Assembly: GCA_012522185.1 (NCBI GenBank)
Contig: JAAYKY010000050.1
Location: 1 to 33,992, forward strand
Reading direction: 5' to 3'
From: Flavobacteriaceae bacterium
Lineage (GTDB): Bacteria; Bacteroidota; Bacteroidia; Flavobacteriales; Weeksellaceae
Length of the DNA stretch: 33,992 nucleotides
The notes beneath the pieces are model-generated. The model saw only the letters and a program-made list of their open reading frames with translations, was not told the origin of the DNA and searched no databases. The stretch's first letter is position 1. Each line of letters opens with the position of its first letter. Shown one piece after another: positions 1-8,222 of the stretch. The translations under genes were made by a program, and so were the position numbers.

Positions 1-120
1 GTTCGGATTGCATGCTTTAGCCCATAATCTTAAAAAGATGAGTGCTTAAACAAAGAGAATAGCTCATCTTTTGTGCATTGCTTGAATGTAATCACTCTTT
101 TATTCTAAATTATAGGGTAT

Positions 121-153
121 AAAAAAACCGTCCCGATTTTGTAAACGAGACGG
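121..153 (-). terminator. Rho-independent terminator of the 181-648 gene
   Basis: Read on the minus strand, an 8-bp stem (CCGTCTCG with CGGGACGG, one G-U pair) with a 10-nt loop is followed by a run of seven T. It lies 28 bp past the stop of the secreted-protein gene and so should end that transcript. Confidence 0.85.
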
Positions 154-180
154 CTTCGTAAATTCTTTTCCAATTACTCA

Positions 181-648
181 CTAAAAACTCAGTTTTCCTG
201 TTTCGTTTCCGCGTTTGGCTGTAAAGCTTTTCCGTACTCCATTCACGTCAAAAGTCACCAAATTCTGTTGATCGGAGAAAGTACTGATTAACATAGAGTT
301 TTTGATTTCAATTTCTTTGATATCACGGATATTATCTGCTTTCAGATAGATGCGAGTTGATTTGTCGTTGGTCTGTGATCCAACGTAAGTCAAGGTTACA
401 GGCGAACCATTTACCTTCAAAATCATATTTGAAGTTGCATATCCACGAGCTTTGCTATCAAAATTATCTTTAGAAGTTACACTTGCACCAACGGCTCTTT
501 CCAAATCTGCAGTAAAGAATTTTGCGGTCAACTTCAATGTTCCATTCTCATACTCCACCTTTGTGTTGGAAGCATGGAAATCCTGAGAAAAACTGATTCC
601 ACAAATTCCTATTGCAAAAAGAAACATTATTAATTTCAAATTTCTCAT
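181..648 (-). CDS. Secreted DUF6702-like protein
   Basis: 155-residue protein with a clear N-terminal signal peptide (hydrophobic residues 5-20, cleavage probably after FSQ). It should therefore be exported to the periplasm or outer membrane. The mature part is beta-rich; the pattern HASNTKVEYENGTLKLTAKF resembles the start of DUF6702, a Bacteroidota family of about 160 residues with unknown function. No catalytic motif is visible. It is a single-gene unit with its own terminator. The family assignment is by eye and only moderately sure; the secretion call is firm. Confidence 0.75.
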   Translation of the reverse strand: MRNLKLIMFLFAIGICGISFSQDFHASNTKVEYENGTLKLTAKFFTADLERAVGASVTSKDNFDSKARGYATSNMILKVNGSPVTLTYVGSQTNDKSTRIYLKADNIRDIKEIEIKNSMLISTFSDQQNLVTFDVNGVRKSFTAKRGNETGKLSF

Positions 649-746
649 ACGTTTTAATTTACATCTGATTGGTTTACAAATTCAATACCAAATGAATACG
701 GTTATTGTTAAAGTAACTCTCCGCAATTTATAAAAAATTATTGTCT

Positions 747-1298
747 TTATTGAAATCCTCGCTTAGCTAAATCTTTCTCCAACTCGATTATTGTTAACCT
801 TCCACGCGAACGAATTCCGGGGGAAGACTCTGATTTCTCCAAAATAAACTCAATGGTTGACTTTAGTTCAGGCATCAATTCCGGAAAGTCTTGCGTTAAA
901 TTATACAAAACACTCATAGAAAAGGCGCGAATGGCGATTTCTTCTTTTGGATCGATTAATAGATTATAAACAAAATCATACACCTCCGCCTTTTTATCAA
1001 CTGAAATTTCTGAATGCCGTAAAATCCGGAGAATATTTCGTTTCAGAGGATTTGAAGTTTCTGGATTTAATAGTTTTTCAATCAGAAGTGGAACATAGGG
1101 CTCGATGAGTTCTGGCGATTGATCAAAACAGTTAGAAACAACGTGTGCCGCTCTTTGCGGCACACGATAGTCTTTTGATTTTATAAAGAAACAACTCATC
1201 AGTTCCTCAAATCGATTTTCATCTTTACCGATGTATTTGATGATTTTGAGTGAATTTTCTTTGCTGTGATTATTTTCTAACTGTTTGTAGATATTCAT
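747..1298 (-). CDS. HEAT-repeat-like helical protein
   Basis: 183 residues, almost wholly alpha-helical, with repeated amphipathic helix pairs such as VPQRAAHVVSNCF, PLKRNILRILRHSEI and EEIAIRAFSMSVLYNL, typical of HEAT/ARM scaffolds. There is no signal peptide, so it should be cytosolic. The start codon directly follows the stop of the DUF3127 gene with no gap, so the two are probably co-transcribed and translationally coupled. No enzymatic motif is visible. Its partner and role are unknown; a protein-protein scaffold is an inference from the repeat pattern. Confidence 0.75.
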   Translation of the reverse strand: MNIYKQLENNHSKENSLKIIKYIGKDENRFEELMSCFFIKSKDYRVPQRAAHVVSNCFDQSPELIEPYVPLLIEKLLNPETSNPLKRNILRILRHSEISVDKKAEVYDFVYNLLIDPKEEIAIRAFSMSVLYNLTQDFPELMPELKSTIEFILEKSESSPGIRSRGRLTIIELEKDLAKRGFQ

Positions 1299-1661
1299 TT
1301 AGAAAGGAAGGTCGTCCGGTTCGTCAGTTCCAGAGTTATCGTTTCCGATGGGTGGCATTTCTGCGAATTGATTGTTTGCCATGGTATCGCCCATTTTTTC
1401 AATTCTCCAGCCTGAGATGCTATTGAAATATTTGGCTACACCTTCCGGGTTAATCCATTCTCTACCTCGAATGTTGATGGATATTTTCACTTCGTCACCG
1501 ATGGTCAAAGGGTTCAGCAATTCGATTTTATCTTGCGTAAATTCCACCAAAATATCTTGAGGATATTGTTCTTGAGTAGTCACGACAAGTTCTTTTTTAC
1601 GGAATCCACTTGCAAAGGTTTGTTCTTCAAAAATTTTCTTAATTCTTCCGCTTATTTCCAT
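1299..1661 (-). CDS. DUF3127 protein, SSB-like OB fold
   Basis: 120 residues. Residues 1-90 match the Bacteroidota DUF3127 pattern (MEISGRIKKIFEEQTFASGF near the start, then KKELVV, VEFTQDK and NIRGREW), thought to be OB-fold related to single-stranded DNA-binding proteins. The C-terminus is a flexible acidic tail ending DEPDDLPF, like the acidic-hydrophobic tip of bacterial SSB that recruits partners. A TAnnTTTG box on the minus strand (TATTTTTG, 1686-1679) lies upstream. It heads an operon with the HEAT-repeat gene. DNA binding is inferred from the family and the tail. Confidence 0.85.
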   Translation of the reverse strand: MEISGRIKKIFEEQTFASGFRKKELVVTTQEQYPQDILVEFTQDKIELLNPLTIGDEVKISINIRGREWINPEGVAKYFNSISGWRIEKMGDTMANNQFAEMPPIGNDNSGTDEPDDLPF

Positions 1662-1754
1662 TTTTTAATAATTTTTTACAAAAATAGTCCAAATAAATAA
1701 AGAGGCTATCCAAAAAGCTGAATTAATTTAAATCAAAAAATTATCTAAATAAAA

Positions 1755-1784
1755 TTTGTTGAAAAAGATTTTAATGTATATTTG
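1755..1784 (+). promoter_or_regulatory. Promoter of the tRNA-Leu gene
   Basis: TTTG at 1755-1758, then 18 bp, then TATATTTG at 1777-1784. This fits the Bacteroidota primary-sigma pattern (-33 TTG, -7 TAnnTTTG). The tRNA begins 25 bp after the -7 box. Confidence 0.75.
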
Positions 1785-1809
1785 CACACCCAAAGTATCG
1801 GGGACATTT

Positions 1810-1891
1810 GCGGGCGTGGTGGAATTGGTAGACACGCTAGACTTAGGATCTAGTGCCGCGAGGTGTGAGAGTTCGAGTCTCTCCGCCCGCA
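1810..1891 (+). tRNA. tRNA-Leu (anticodon TAG)
   Basis: The full cloverleaf can be traced. The acceptor stem GCGGGCG pairs with CGCCCGC, followed by discriminator A. The D arm contains the GGTAGAC loop. The anticodon stem CTAGA/TCTAG carries the loop CTTAGGA, giving anticodon TAG. There is a long variable arm, as in class II tRNAs, and a T arm with GTTCGAGTC. CCA is not encoded. It is flanked by its own promoter and terminator. Nothing suggests the nearby prophage uses it as an attachment site: the phage starts more than 7 kb away. Confidence 0.96.
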
Positions 1892-1896
1892 CAAAA

Positions 1897-1925
1897 AGCA
1901 GAAAGTTTGACTTTCTGCTTTTTTT
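1897..1925 (+). terminator. Terminator after tRNA-Leu
   Basis: Perfect 10-bp stem AGCAGAAAGT / ACTTTCTGCT with a 3-nt loop, followed by a T run, six bases after the tRNA 3' end. Confidence 0.9.
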
Positions 1926-1950
1926 ATGGCTAATTTTTCAGTTAAGTTCA

Positions 1951-1980
1951 TAAAAAACCGCCTCCAATGAGACGGTTTCT
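1951..1980 (-). terminator. Terminator of the T9SS cargo gene
   Basis: On the minus strand the stem CCGTCTC / GAGGCGG (7 bp, one G-U pair) is followed by six T. It lies 30 bp past the stop of the 2005-2763 gene and converges on the tRNA terminator. Confidence 0.8.
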
Positions 1981-2004
1981 GTTTTGAATTATTTCAAAAG
2001 AAAA

Positions 2005-2763
2005 TTATTTTTTCACTACTTTCAAGGTTTCCACTCCTTTTTCTGTGACAACCTGAACCACATAAACACCCGGCTTCAAATCAGACAGATTAACAGTGGA
2101 TTTTTTTCCGTTCAATTTTTGATTTTGAACCAATTGACCCGTTGTGCTAAAGATTTTCACTTCCTGAATGTTTTGGTCTGAATTCAGATTTAACTGGTTT
2201 ACAACCGGATTGGGATAAGCCTGAACTTTTGAAGTCTGAACGTCATTGACACCAGCCGTAACTGCCTGCAAAGTAAAATTGTCAATTCCCGCTGCACTGT
2301 GAGGGGTAACTGTAGAAATTTTAATTGCAATATATTTAGCTTCACCTGAAAAACTTACCGGAGTCTCAATTGTTTGAAAAACATTATTCAAAGCAACCGC
2401 CTCGCTTACCGCTACATAAGAAGAAGTGTCTTCATTTGAAGTCAAGGTTCCTACCTCAACTGTAACACCTTCTGGTTGTTCACCTGCAAGTGAGAAAGTT
2501 CCGGCGTCGAAAGTCAAGACATAATCACCATTAACAATTTCAGGAGAAATCAGGAACATACTGATGTTTGGACTCATAAAGCTATAGAAGGTCACGTTTT
2601 CTTCTGCGTAAACCATCCCTCCATTACTTACTACGTTCCAACATGGATCAATTTCTGACCAAGTGTCGAAGTTTTCATTTATTTCATTTACGGCTTCACA
2701 TTGTGCAGAAGCATAAATTGCTATAAAAGCAAAAAGCAAAGAAAATATACTTTTTTTCATCAT
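2005..2763 (-). CDS. T9SS type A sorting-domain protein
   Basis: 252 residues. Residues 1-20 are a signal peptide ending YASAQ. The middle (about 25-165) resembles the choice-of-anchor-J jellyroll: it starts EINENFDTWSEIDPCW and ends AGIDNFTL, with several extended strands. Residues 180-252 are a type IX secretion C-terminal sorting domain, with YPNPVVNQLNL, the core GQLV, LKPGVYVVQV and a basic end KVVKK. The protein should be exported through Sec and then the type IX system and released or anchored at the cell surface. No catalytic motif is seen; adhesion or glycan binding is possible. It is divergent from the haem-uptake operon. Confidence 0.88.
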   Translation of the reverse strand: MMKKSIFSLLFAFIAIYASAQCEAVNEINENFDTWSEIDPCWNVVSNGGMVYAEENVTFYSFMSPNISMFLISPEIVNGDYVLTFDAGTFSLAGEQPEGVTVEVGTLTSNEDTSSYVAVSEAVALNNVFQTIETPVSFSGEAKYIAIKISTVTPHSAAGIDNFTLQAVTAGVNDVQTSKVQAYPNPVVNQLNLNSDQNIQEVKIFSTTGQLVQNQKLNGKKSTVNLSDLKPGVYVVQVVTEKGVETLKVVKK

Positions 2764-2800
2764 TTAATTTTTTGATTAATACTTGATTTTTATCACAGCG

Positions 2801-2808
2801 CAAATATA
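2801..2808 (-). promoter_or_regulatory. -7 box for the T9SS cargo gene
   Basis: CAAATATA on the plus strand reads TATATTTG on the minus strand, a Bacteroidota -7 box 37 bp before the start codon. No clear -33 TTG was found. Confidence 0.5.
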
Positions 2809-2815
2809 ATTTTTA

Positions 2816-2848
2816 TTTGGATTAAGTCTAAATAAATTATTAATTTTG
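2816..2848 (+). promoter_or_regulatory. Promoter of the haem-uptake operon
   Basis: TTTGG at 2816-2820, a 20-bp spacer, then TAATTTTG at 2841-2848, fitting TTG/TAnnTTTG. The ATG of the receptor is 28 bp downstream. No Fur-like box was identified by eye. Confidence 0.65.
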
Positions 2849-2875
2849 CCCCGGTTTCTAAGAAAAATCATATTT

Positions 2876-5041
2876 ATGAAGAAAGTTTGGGGAGTTTGTT
2901 ATGCTCTGTTTTTGGGTTCGCAAATAGCTTATGCTCAGCAAGATGAATTAATCGATTCGATTGATTATGTAGGGTTGGAAGATGTAGTAATTACGGGGCA
3001 GTTTTCTGCACAGTCTGTGGACAAATCCATTTATCAGGTGGAAGTAATCAGTTCAGAAGACATAAAAAATCAGGCAGGAAACACTATTGCTGACGTTTTG
3101 AACCAAAACCTCAACATTCAGATAAATCCGAGTAGTGGTTCGGGAGATTCCCAAATTACGATGATGGGTCTAAATGGAAGTTACGTAAAAGTTTTGGTAG
3201 ATAATATTCCTTTGGTTTCGGATTCGGGATTTGGGAACAATATAGATTTGACCAAAATCAATCTGGACAACGTCGAGCGGATTGAAATCGTGAAAGGTTC
3301 TATGGGCGTAGATTATGGAAACAATGCTTTGGCGGGGATTATCAACATTATCACCAAAAAGACAGCCAAATCTGATTGGAAAATCAATTTTATGGTTCAG
3401 GAAGAAACCGTAGGAAAAGAATATGACTGGTACGAAGATGGTGGCGTGGGAAAAGGAAAGGGCCGACATATACAAGCGCTGGATGTAAGCAAAAAGATTT
3501 CAAACAACTGGTACATTAATGCCGGTGTCAACCGAAATGATTTTCAAGGTTTTTGGGGCGTTAAAAAAGGAAAAAAATATTTTGAGCAGGACAATAATCG
3601 GGGATATGAATGGCTTCCCAAAGAACAATGGAACACCTATGGTTCACTCCATTTCAAAAAAGGAAACTTCAGTGCGTTTTATAAATTGAGCTATTTATCG
3701 GAAGAAATCAACAAATATGATTCGGTTGTAAAATCCCGGGTTTTTCCGGGCGGAGAAAGAACTTTCTTTGCTTCTGATCGGGATTATTTCACCAAAAGAT
3801 GGACGCATCATTTGAATTTGAATGCCAAATTATTTAATCAAATTAAGTACAACGGCGATTTCTCCTACCAAACCCAAGAAAGAAAATTCCAGGATTATGA
3901 ATATGATATTCCGGCAAGAACGGAAACTTTGAGAAAAGACGAAAACATTTATTTGTCCACCAAAGCCTACTATTCCAGAGGAACTTTTACCAATTTCACC
4001 AACCGAAAAGATCTGGATTACCAGTTGGGATATGAATTGGATTTCAACAAAGGTTTTGCCAATGCTTTTGCAGATTCTTTCGTTTTTGATGAGAATTTGG
4101 ACAAAGAAATCGGGTCGTATGCCGGATTTGTTTCAGCGGAGATTCACACAAATTCAGGACTTTCCTTACGTCCGGGATTCAGAGCGAGCTTCAGTAATAA
4201 ATTCAAGCCTCAGTTTAGTTATTCCTTGAGCTCAAAATATGATTTGACCGATCATTCTTCCATCCGAGCGGTCATCGGAACGGCGAATCGCTATCCGGAT
4301 TTTACCGAATTATACACCTATCAGGTGGACAGTAACCACAATATTTTGGGTGATGAGAACTTAACGCCGGAAAACGGTTATTCGACTTCCATTCAGTGGA
4401 ACAACAGAAGCCGATTTGGAAATTTCAGAATGGAGAATAACGTCACTACACTTTATTTGGATGTCGATGACAAGATTGATTTGGTGAATTTTGGCGGTGC
4501 GAATTACAGATTTATGAACATCGATAAATACAAAACCTGGGGCATTTCGACGGATCATCGTTTTACCTGGAACCGTTTAAGTTTAGGTTTGGGCGCTTCT
4601 TTATTTGGAGAATCCCAGACTTTGAGTAGTCAAACTTATTCGGCAGATCAAAAAACAGAAGATGAATATCGTTATCATTTTCAGGGAAATGCTTCTCTGA
4701 ATTATCAAATCCCCAGTTGGGCGACTACCTTTTCGATTTATTATAAATACACGGGCAAATCCTCACAGTTTCTTCTTGATTATGAAAACAGTACGCAGGA
4801 AAACACTTACTTCACTCTGGCCAAAAGAGACGATTTCAATATGTTGGATGCCTCCATCCGAAAAGGCTTTTACGATGACCGTTTTGAAGTGACAATCGGA
4901 GCAAGAAATATCTTGGATGTAACTTCAATCGATGACGATGCCTACATCGGGCAAGGTCATACCGGAACGGGTGGCGGAAATGTTCAACTTTTTTACGGTC
5001 GATCATACTTTTTAAAACTAGTTTACAATCTTGAATTTTAA
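2876..5041 (+). CDS. TonB-dependent outer-membrane receptor, HmuR-like
   Basis: 721 residues from ATG 2876. An upstream TTG at 2846 would lie inside the promoter -7 box, so it is not used. The signal peptide ends around AYAQ. A TonB-box-like VVITG precedes the plug domain (about residues 40-150), which ends with RIEIVKGSMGVDYGNNALAG and INIITKK, as in most TonB receptors. The rest is a 22-strand-type barrel. It contains a YPDFTELY segment followed by ENLTPENGY, close to the NPDL-type motif of haem receptors, and ends in an aromatic F. There is no carboxypeptidase-like N-terminal domain, so it is not a SusC type. The HmuY gene 12 bp downstream makes haem the likely substrate; specificity is inferred from that neighbour. 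Confidence 0.88.
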   Translation: MKKVWGVCYALFLGSQIAYAQQDELIDSIDYVGLEDVVITGQFSAQSVDKSIYQVEVISSEDIKNQAGNTIADVLNQNLNIQINPSSGSGDSQITMMGLNGSYVKVLVDNIPLVSDSGFGNNIDLTKINLDNVERIEIVKGSMGVDYGNNALAGIINIITKKTAKSDWKINFMVQEETVGKEYDWYEDGGVGKGKGRHIQALDVSKKISNNWYINAGVNRNDFQGFWGVKKGKKYFEQDNNRGYEWLPKEQWNTYGSLHFKKGNFSAFYKLSYLSEEINKYDSVVKSRVFPGGERTFFASDRDYFTKRWTHHLNLNAKLFNQIKYNGDFSYQTQERKFQDYEYDIPARTETLRKDENIYLSTKAYYSRGTFTNFTNRKDLDYQLGYELDFNKGFANAFADSFVFDENLDKEIGSYAGFVSAEIHTNSGLSLRPGFRASFSNKFKPQFSYSLSSKYDLTDHSSIRAVIGTANRYPDFTELYTYQVDSNHNILGDENLTPENGYSTSIQWNNRSRFGNFRMENNVTTLYLDVDDKIDLVNFGGANYRFMNIDKYKTWGISTDHRFTWNRLSLGLGASLFGESQTLSSQTYSADQKTEDEYRYHFQGNASLNYQIPSWATTFSIYYKYTGKSSQFLLDYENSTQENTYFTLAKRDDFNMLDASIRKGFYDDRFEVTIGARNILDVTSIDDDAYIGQGHTGTGGGNVQLFYGRSYFLKLVYNLEF

Positions 5042-5053
5042 TCATTTAGAATA

Positions 5054-6148
5054 ATGAAAAACATATTTTTAACACTAACAGCCGGAATTCTTTTTATCAC
5101 TACTTCTTGTTTGAAAGAAGACGACGAAAACATCCTTATACCACCACTCGAAGGCGCAACTGTAGCCCCGGAAGTAGGTGGAGCTGCCCAACCCAATCAA
5201 GTTTGGATTGATTTATCCAATCCTGACAACCCTTCTACTTCTACGCTGCGCACTGATTGGGATTTGGGATTTTACAACGGAACTGAATTCCGGGTTATCC
5301 TGAACAATTCCATTCTGATGGCTGCCGCAGCCATTGAATCAAATGATATTGACGCAGTCGGGCAAAGTGATTTTTCTTCGCTTGTCAATATTTTGGATCC
5401 TGCCGCCGGTTGGTCTGAAGAATACATTGATGATGTAAGTGGAAATTTCCTTGGAGAAAACGGAACTGCGATCGATGCAATCAGTCTTGATACAAATGAA
5501 AACAAAGTTTATCTGATTAAACTTGGTTATGATACCTATCAGGGAAATGACATTCCGCCCTATTCTGTCTATACAATTGGAGAGGCGCGTGGATATAAAA
5601 AAGTTCGAATTTTAAGAGAAGGTGCAAATGCTTATAAAATTCAATATGCTGATTTGGACGCCACCACTCATTCTGAATTCATTGTGGAAAAAAATGATTC
5701 CCATAACTTTTCCTTCTTTAGTTTCGACACAGAAAATTTAGCTCAAATTCAGCCCAAAAAGAAAAACTGGGATTTCTGTTTTACCATTTTTAACAATCTG
5801 ATCGAAGGATTTGGTACTTATACTTATTCCGATTTCATTATCAATAACACGATGGATGGCGTGAAATCCTATCAAATAACCACAAATGCTCTTACATTGG
5901 AGTCGGATTATAATAATTTCACGCTAAATGATGTGGATGAGTCCCTGTTCGTAGTAGATGACCAAAGAACTATTGGTGGTACATGGCGCTCCACTGTTTC
6001 TGGGACTACTTCTACGCCAGTTGTCTATGGAGATCGATTTTATGTTTTAAAAGATCCTGAAGGAATTATCTATAAAATACGATTTCTAAGTATGTTGGAT
6101 GAAAACAATATGCGCGGTTATCCGACATTTGAATACGAACCTCTATAA
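5054..6148 (+). CDS. HmuY-family haem-binding lipoprotein
   Basis: 364 residues. A lipoprotein signal peptide ends ITTSC, with Cys19 as lipidated residue, and the acidic KEDDEN that follows resembles a Bacteroidota export signal for surface display. The HmuY pattern is present: VWIDLSNPD, then DWDLGFYNG with VILNN, and late in the protein NWDFCFT with a YSDFIINN segment. HmuY proteins capture haem outside the cell and pass it to the partner TonB receptor, encoded just upstream. At 364 residues it is longer than the classical Porphyromonas protein. Haem ligands could not be assigned without alignment. Confidence 0.85.
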   Translation: MKNIFLTLTAGILFITTSCLKEDDENILIPPLEGATVAPEVGGAAQPNQVWIDLSNPDNPSTSTLRTDWDLGFYNGTEFRVILNNSILMAAAAIESNDIDAVGQSDFSSLVNILDPAAGWSEEYIDDVSGNFLGENGTAIDAISLDTNENKVYLIKLGYDTYQGNDIPPYSVYTIGEARGYKKVRILREGANAYKIQYADLDATTHSEFIVEKNDSHNFSFFSFDTENLAQIQPKKKNWDFCFTIFNNLIEGFGTYTYSDFIINNTMDGVKSYQITTNALTLESDYNNFTLNDVDESLFVVDDQRTIGGTWRSTVSGTTSTPVVYGDRFYVLKDPEGIIYKIRFLSMLDENNMRGYPTFEYEPL

Positions 6149-6164
6149 TGTTTTTATAATCATC

Positions 6165-6193
6165 AAAAAATCCTGAGCAATTCAGGATTTTTT
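6165..6193. terminator. Bidirectional terminator between hmuY and dinB-like genes
   Basis: AATCCTGA / TCAGGATT stem with a short loop, an A run on the left and a T run on the right. It serves the plus-strand haem operon and, read the other way, the minus-strand gene that ends at 6196. Confidence 0.85.
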
Positions 6194-6195
6194 TT

Positions 6196-6729
6196 TTAAT
6201 TAATATTTTTGCTTAACGCCTTGATGTATCCCAGATGCAAAGATTCATGCAGATTATTGAAACGAATCGCATCTTCAATAGTTTCCAAATGAATTCCAAA
6301 ACTGGTTTGATACGGTCGGAAATTCGATAGGTTTTCATCGAAATAATCTTTTCGTAACCGAACCTGAGTAGTCTGAAGAAGTTTAATCAAAGTTCGCACA
6401 TCCTCATCATTTAAATTCTGATCACCAAAACTTCCTTTTTTGAAACGCATCACCCAATCATTTTCCACCAACATTTCATTCCCCGAAAGATAATAAGTCA
6501 TCAATTGTTGCGTAACGAGCGCATGAGCGCAATTCCAAAAAATATGGTTTTTAAAACCCATTGGGATGTAGGTCAGTTCATTTAATTCATAATCATACAA
6601 ATAATTGATAAAATGCTGACGAATTGCTGTCAAATCTTCGAAATACTTTTCCATAAATTCAGTTCTTCTTTCAAAATTATAAAAACATTCATAGAAAATA
6701 GCATCATAATCAAAATCATTAGTCTGCAT
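6196..6729 (-). CDS. DinB-like four-helix protein
   Basis: 177 residues with the DinB/YfiT helical-bundle pattern. Potential metal-binding histidines lie in NHIFWNCAHALVTQQL and in the C-terminal NNLHESLHLGYI, which matches the HExxHxGxI-type ending of the family. Many members bind a divalent metal and some are thiol S-transferases, but most have no known substrate. The first 25 residues look like an optional extension: Met26 (position 6654) fits the usual family start better, so the true start may be there. It stands alone, convergent with hmuY and divergent from mrp. Confidence 0.8.
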   Translation of the reverse strand: MQTNDFDYDAIFYECFYNFERRTEFMEKYFEDLTAIRQHFINYLYDYELNELTYIPMGFKNHIFWNCAHALVTQQLMTYYLSGNEMLVENDWVMRFKKGSFGDQNLNDEDVRTLIKLLQTTQVRLRKDYFDENLSNFRPYQTSFGIHLETIEDAIRFNNLHESLHLGYIKALSKNIN

Positions 6730-6752
6730 TTTTATAAGCCTTTTTAAATCCG

Positions 6753-6760
6753 TAAATTTG
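6753..6760 (+). promoter_or_regulatory. -7 box before mrp
   Basis: TAAATTTG, matching TAnnTTTG, 18 bp before the ATG of the Mrp gene. The -33 element is not clear. Confidence 0.55.
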
Positions 6761-6778
6761 TAGCTAAATCAATAAGAA

Positions 6779-7879
6779 ATGAGTAATTTAAAGAATCAGG
6801 CCATTGGTTTATTGGAAGAGCTTGGAGTTGAGAAATGGATGAAAAACATTCAGGTAATGGGTGATGAAATCATCCTTGACATTGTTTCTCATTCGCCAGC
6901 GATGCACGAACGAAAACGTTTGGAACAAGCTCTAAAAGCAGCTTTTGCTGAACAACTTCCTCAAGCCAATCTGAAATTAAATATATTAATTGAAACTCCC
7001 GAAAAACCACAGGAAATCAAAGGAAACGAAATTCCCGGCGTGAAGAACATCATCGCGATTTCCTCGGGGAAAGGAGGCGTTGGAAAATCAACTGTCTCTG
7101 CCAATCTGGCTATCAGTTTACAAAAAATGGGCTTCAAAGTCGGACTTTTAGATGCTGATATTTATGGGCCTTCTATGCCGACGATGTTTGATGTGGAAGG
7201 CGCGCAACCACATTCAGTCCAAGTGGATGGAAAGTCCAAAATGAAACCAATTGAAAGCTACGGCGTAAAACTCCTTTCCATCGGATTTTTTGCAGGAACC
7301 GATCAAGCAGTGGTTTGGAGAGGCCCTATGGCAGCCAAGGCATTGAATCAAATGATCCGCGATGCACATTGGGGTGAATTGGATTTCCTATTGGTAGATT
7401 TACCTCCGGGAACGGGTGATATTCATTTGTCAATTGTTCAGCAAATTCCGATTACAGGAACCGTGATTGTGAGTACGCCTCAGAACATCGCGTTGGCAGA
7501 TGCAAGAAAAGGAGTTGCCATGTTTAAAATGGATGCAATCAATGTCCCGGTACTAGGAATCATTGAAAACATGGCGTATTTCACGCCGGCTGAATTACCT
7601 GAAAATAAATATTATATATTCGGACAAAATGGCGCGAAAAATCTTTCAGAGAAACTTGATGTGCCTTTCTTGGGAGAAATTCCTTTGGTTCAAAGCATTC
7701 GAGAAGCAGCAGACATCGGTCGTCCGGCAGCATTACAGGACAATACGCCTGTTTCGATTAATTATGAGAAAATCACTCAGAATATGATTGTAAGCCTAGT
7801 CGAAAGAAACGACACGCTTCCACCGACTGAGGCAGTGCGAATTACGACGATGGCAGGTTGTTCGGCAGTTAAAAAATAA
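6779..7879 (+). CDS. Mrp/ApbC-type Fe-S carrier ATPase
   Basis: 366 residues. Residues 1-75 form a DUF59 (MIP18-like) domain. The NTPase follows, with the deviant Walker A GKGGVGKST at 97-105, switch region GLLDADIYGPSMP, and Walker B-like LLVDLPPGTGD. Family members carry [4Fe-4S] clusters to apo-proteins in the cytosol. The CxxC found before the last third in enterobacterial Mrp is absent; the matching place reads ENMAYFTPAELPENKYYIFG, which I believe is usual in Bacteroidota. The nfu-like gene 14 bp downstream supports a joint Fe-S assembly role. Confidence 0.93.
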   Translation: MSNLKNQAIGLLEELGVEKWMKNIQVMGDEIILDIVSHSPAMHERKRLEQALKAAFAEQLPQANLKLNILIETPEKPQEIKGNEIPGVKNIIAISSGKGGVGKSTVSANLAISLQKMGFKVGLLDADIYGPSMPTMFDVEGAQPHSVQVDGKSKMKPIESYGVKLLSIGFFAGTDQAVVWRGPMAAKALNQMIRDAHWGELDFLLVDLPPGTGDIHLSIVQQIPITGTVIVSTPQNIALADARKGVAMFKMDAINVPVLGIIENMAYFTPAELPENKYYIFGQNGAKNLSEKLDVPFLGEIPLVQSIREAADIGRPAALQDNTPVSINYEKITQNMIVSLVERNDTLPPTEAVRITTMAGCSAVKK

Positions 7880-7880
7880 T

Positions 7881-7888
7881 TATCTTTG
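7881..7888 (+). promoter_or_regulatory. Possible internal -7 box before nfu
   Basis: TATCTTTG fits TAnnTTTG and ends only 5 bp before the ATG at 7894. If used, it would give a leaderless or almost leaderless transcript. It may be chance. Confidence 0.35.
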
Positions 7889-7893
7889 TGCTT

Positions 7894-8151
7894 ATGGAAA
7901 ATGATACTTTAATCCAAAGAATTGAAAATGCTTTGTCTGAAATCAGACCCTTTCTGAACAATGACGGAGGAGACATCGAATTGGTATCAGTAGAAGATGG
8001 GGTGGTAAATGTCAGACTATTGGGAACTTGCACTTATTGTACAATTAACCAAATGACTTTGAAATCGGGTGTGGAAATGACTATCAAGAAACACGCTCCC
8101 GAAATCAGTAAAGTAATCAATTTGGACTCCCTAACCCCTACAATTAACTGA
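7894..8151 (+). CDS. NifU-type Fe-S scaffold protein (Nfu)
   Basis: 85 residues from the ATG at 7894; a GTG two codons earlier is less likely. It is a stand-alone Nfu C-terminal domain, with ALSEIRPFLNNDGGDIELV followed by the cluster-binding CTYC (Cys46 and Cys49). Nfu proteins hold a [4Fe-4S] cluster between two subunits and deliver it to targets. It sits 14 bp after mrp, giving a two-gene Fe-S delivery unit. Confidence 0.93.
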   Translation: MENDTLIQRIENALSEIRPFLNNDGGDIELVSVEDGVVNVRLLGTCTYCTINQMTLKSGVEMTIKKHAPEISKVINLDSLTPTIN

Positions 8152-8222
8152 TAACCAAACCATTCAACGGACACTCTGAATTTTGGCAAACTGTTTGTTT
8201 AAATTTGGGAAAACCAATCCAA

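Noticed and set aside
1810-1891. tRNA-Leu as phage attachment site
   Set aside because: The phage begins about 7.5 kb away, and no copy of the tRNA 3' end was noticed near its borders.
2846-2875. TTG start giving a 731-residue receptor
   Set aside because: It falls in the TAATTTTG promoter box, and the ATG at 2876 gives a proper signal peptide.
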